A stretch of DNA of 14,902 bases from the NCBI GenBank assembly GCA_964418385.1, contig CAYQLH010000018.1:1-14902 (forward strand), given 5' to 3'. The stretch is from RGIG2560 sp964418385 (lineage in GTDB: Bacteria > Patescibacteriota > Microgenomatia > UBA1400 > PJMF01). The position numbers and the translations under genes are program-made. Of this stretch, positions 13,798-14,902 are shown piece after piece. Below the pieces are notes generated by a model that was not told where the DNA came from, made no database searches, and saw nothing but the letters and a program-made list of their open reading frames with translations. Every line of letters starts with the position of its first letter. Position 1 is the first letter of the stretch.

Positions 13798-13883
13798 CCA
13801 GACAGAAAAACTGCAAAATATCCTATAATATATTATTACGTATCAATTTTGTCTGGAACACTTTAAATATTATAGGATATAAT
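13798..13883. repeat. Nested inverted repeats downstream of the pilin operon
   Basis: 14-base perfect inverted arms ATATCCTATAATAT (13818-13831) and ATATTATAGGATAT (13867-13880), interlaced with CCAGACA (13798-13804) and TGTCTGG (13850-13856). ATTATA-GGA-TATAAT (13869-13883) is itself palindromic. A third ATATTATAGG is at 13761-13770. The region lies just past the stop of the pseudopilin gene; it may serve in termination or as a protein-binding array. Confidence 0.65.
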
Positions 13884-13884
13884 C

Positions 13885-14571
13885 TTAAAGTTGGAAAGGA
13901 TCGGTATTGCGCACCGCCACATCGCGTTTAAACGTCTCTTTCAGATTCATCCGGCTCTCGCGCCCATCCAACGTCCGTCGCCCATATTCGATGTCAAACT
14001 CCACATGCACCCAATAACCATCCAAAAATACATTGTCGCGAGTGCATTTAATGACAAAACGAGACACATTAAACTTCGAACTCGCTTTGCCTGTGGAGCC
14101 AGGGTTCATTTTGGTTAAATTGACACCCTTTGCTTTATTATCAAAAGCGTCAGCGTGAGTCGTACGAGGGGGATAATCGGCAAACTCCACAATTTCACCC
14201 ACACCAGCATCCTTAAAATACTTAATCCGCATCCGGTGTATATGCAAATTGGCATTATCAAAATCACGTAAATTAAATTTTGCCTCGGTTTTTTCACCAG
14301 AAGTCTCTTCTGCCCTGCCATGATCTGGCAAATTCTGACAAATATCTGGCAGCGTAATCCCGTTGCGCACCAAGTACTCGATGCGATCCAGCGCGTACGT
14401 GCCTTCCTCACGCATGCGCTGATGCGCCTCAGCGTTAAACTTCATGCTCAAAAAATTACCCAAAAAACTGATCAACCCCGCCGACAGGACACCCATGACC
14501 GCTATGGCCACCAAAAGCTCGATCAGCGTAAACGCCGCCTGTGCCTCCGCCAACCTCTCCCGCAGTCGCAT
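13885..14571 (-). CDS. Type IV pilin-like / minor pseudopilin (PulJ-like)
   Basis: 228 residues. A 13-residue basic leader MRLRERLAEAQAA is followed by the class III prepilin motif FTLIELLVAIAVMGVLSAGL. Cleavage is expected between Ala and Phe (Ala instead of the usual Gly at -1), with the conserved Glu at +5 and a membrane/assembly helix to about residue 38. The remainder is a polar globular domain without recognised family. It resembles minor pseudopilins that prime type IV pili or type II secretion pseudopili, and needs a prepilin peptidase encoded elsewhere. It follows the other pilin gene by 15 bases. No good Shine-Dalgarno sequence is seen. Confidence 0.82.
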   Translation of the reverse strand: MRLRERLAEAQAAFTLIELLVAIAVMGVLSAGLISFLGNFLSMKFNAEAHQRMREEGTYALDRIEYLVRNGITLPDICQNLPDHGRAEETSGEKTEAKFNLRDFDNANLHIHRMRIKYFKDAGVGEIVEFADYPPRTTHADAFDNKAKGVNLTKMNPGSTGKASSKFNVSRFVIKCTRDNVFLDGYWVHVEFDIEYGRRTLDGRESRMNLKETFKRDVAVRNTDPFQL

Positions 14572-14586
14572 AGCGATTTATGGATA

Positions 14587-14901
14587 CTAGACGCCTTTAA
14601 CGCAGAAATACCACTTATTAGGATCCTTTTTGATTGCATCGGTCAACTTGTCAGCAGATGCTTCTAGTTCACACTGGTCAGCACTAGTAATAGTATTACC
14701 TGTACAATTGGTACCATTCTTGGAATTCGCGTTAGTATTCGACTCCATTCTCGCACACAAAACATAAGTCATTGCATTCTTGCCTTTATCAGTAAAAGTT
14801 TTATAATAGTATTGATATGTGCTTGTATCACCAAACAAGTTCACCTTACCTCTCAAATATCCCTCTTTCACCACAGTAGCATTATCCTTATTAAACGGCG
14901 G
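14587..14901 (-). CDS. Pilin-like protein, C-terminal part (5' end outside window)
   Basis: The frame is open to the window edge, so the apparent GTG at 14874 is not the start; 104 residues are visible. The polar sequence contains YYYKTFTDKGKNAMTYVLCA and ends in DPNKWYFCVKGV, with four Cys in all. This matches the C-terminal domain of CPR pilins of the PulG/GspG type (TYVLCARMES like the Y-x-L-x-A-x-x-E motif). The N-terminal prepilin helix would lie beyond the window. It leads the pseudopilin gene in the same operon. Confidence 0.65.
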   Translation of the reverse strand, partial: PPFNKDNATVVKEGYLRGKVNLFGDTSTYQYYYKTFTDKGKNAMTYVLCARMESNTNANSKNGTNCTGNTITSADQCELEASADKLTDAIKKDPNKWYFCVKGV

Positions 14902-14902
14902 A

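Noticed and set aside
13612..13866. 84-codon open frame on the plus strand
   Set aside because: It runs through promoters, hairpins and AT-rich inverted repeats. Composition is not protein-like and no motif is seen.
1..14902. Alternative genetic code (TGA as glycine) of Gracilibacteria/Absconditabacteria
   Set aside because: TGA ends several genes at the expected family length (gpsA, LOG gene, 7TM gene), and no conserved domain needs a TGA to be read through.
1..14902. Retroelement template repeat or reverse transcriptase, CRISPR array, transposase gene
   Set aside because: Looked for near-copies of the lectin-domain 3' end, regularly spaced repeats and RT or transposase motifs; none seen in this window.

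Overview
The window looks like a chromosomal piece of an uncultivated ultrasmall bacterium of the Candidate Phyla Radiation (Patescibacteria). Supporting signs are very tight gene packing, a minimal housekeeping set, pilin-like genes, a small conserved protein of a type I associate with CPR genomes (from memory), and AT-rich repeat-laden intergenic spacers in otherwise C/G-rich coding DNA. TGA is used as a stop codon (for example in the ATGA overlaps at 2972 and 8262), so the recoded Gracilibacteria/Absconditabacteria code does not apply. No rRNA, convincing tRNA, CRISPR array or intact transposase gene was seen.

Layout. 2-973 (+): 3' part of a secreted cysteine-rich repeat protein ending in a FISUMP/DUF1566-like C-type-lectin-type domain, closed by a strong intrinsic terminator. 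974-1200: two copies of a palindromic repeat. 1197-1858 (-): a HigB/HigA-like toxin-antitoxin pair with a consensus promoter. 1971-3799 (+): a GpsA-like glycerol-3-phosphate dehydrogenase overlapping a YkuE-like metallophosphoesterase. 3824-4924 (-): RmuC. 4925-5157: AT-rich spacer with inverted and direct repeats. 5158-7393 (-): an operon of a 7TM_transglut-type membrane protein and an alpha-L-glutamate-ligase-like ATP-grasp protein carrying a degenerate retropepsin-like tail. 7582-9170 (+): a LOG-family nucleotide phosphoribohydrolase overlapping a PfkB-family sugar kinase. 9177-11057 (-): a family-39-type membrane glycosyltransferase. 11260-13377 (+): a miaB-miaA operon for tRNA A37 modification. 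13303-13605 (-): a small conserved protein with a structured-looking leader. 13606-13884: repeat-rich spacer. 13885-14901 (-): two pilin/pseudopilin genes, one cut by the window end.

Working together. miaA makes i6A37 and miaB thiomethylates it. LOG action releases ribose 5-phosphate and a base, next to a sugar or nucleoside kinase. The 7TM and ATP-grasp pair is a reduced form of a predicted membrane-linked amidoligase cassette of unknown product. The pilin genes and the lectin-like protein suggest cell-surface interaction, which fits an episymbiotic or attached lifestyle (inference).

The most notable pattern outside the genes is that nearly every operon-leading gene has a -10 box, often as TGTGNTATAAT, only 6-11 nt before its start codon and no Shine-Dalgarno sequence. 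This predicts leaderless mRNAs.
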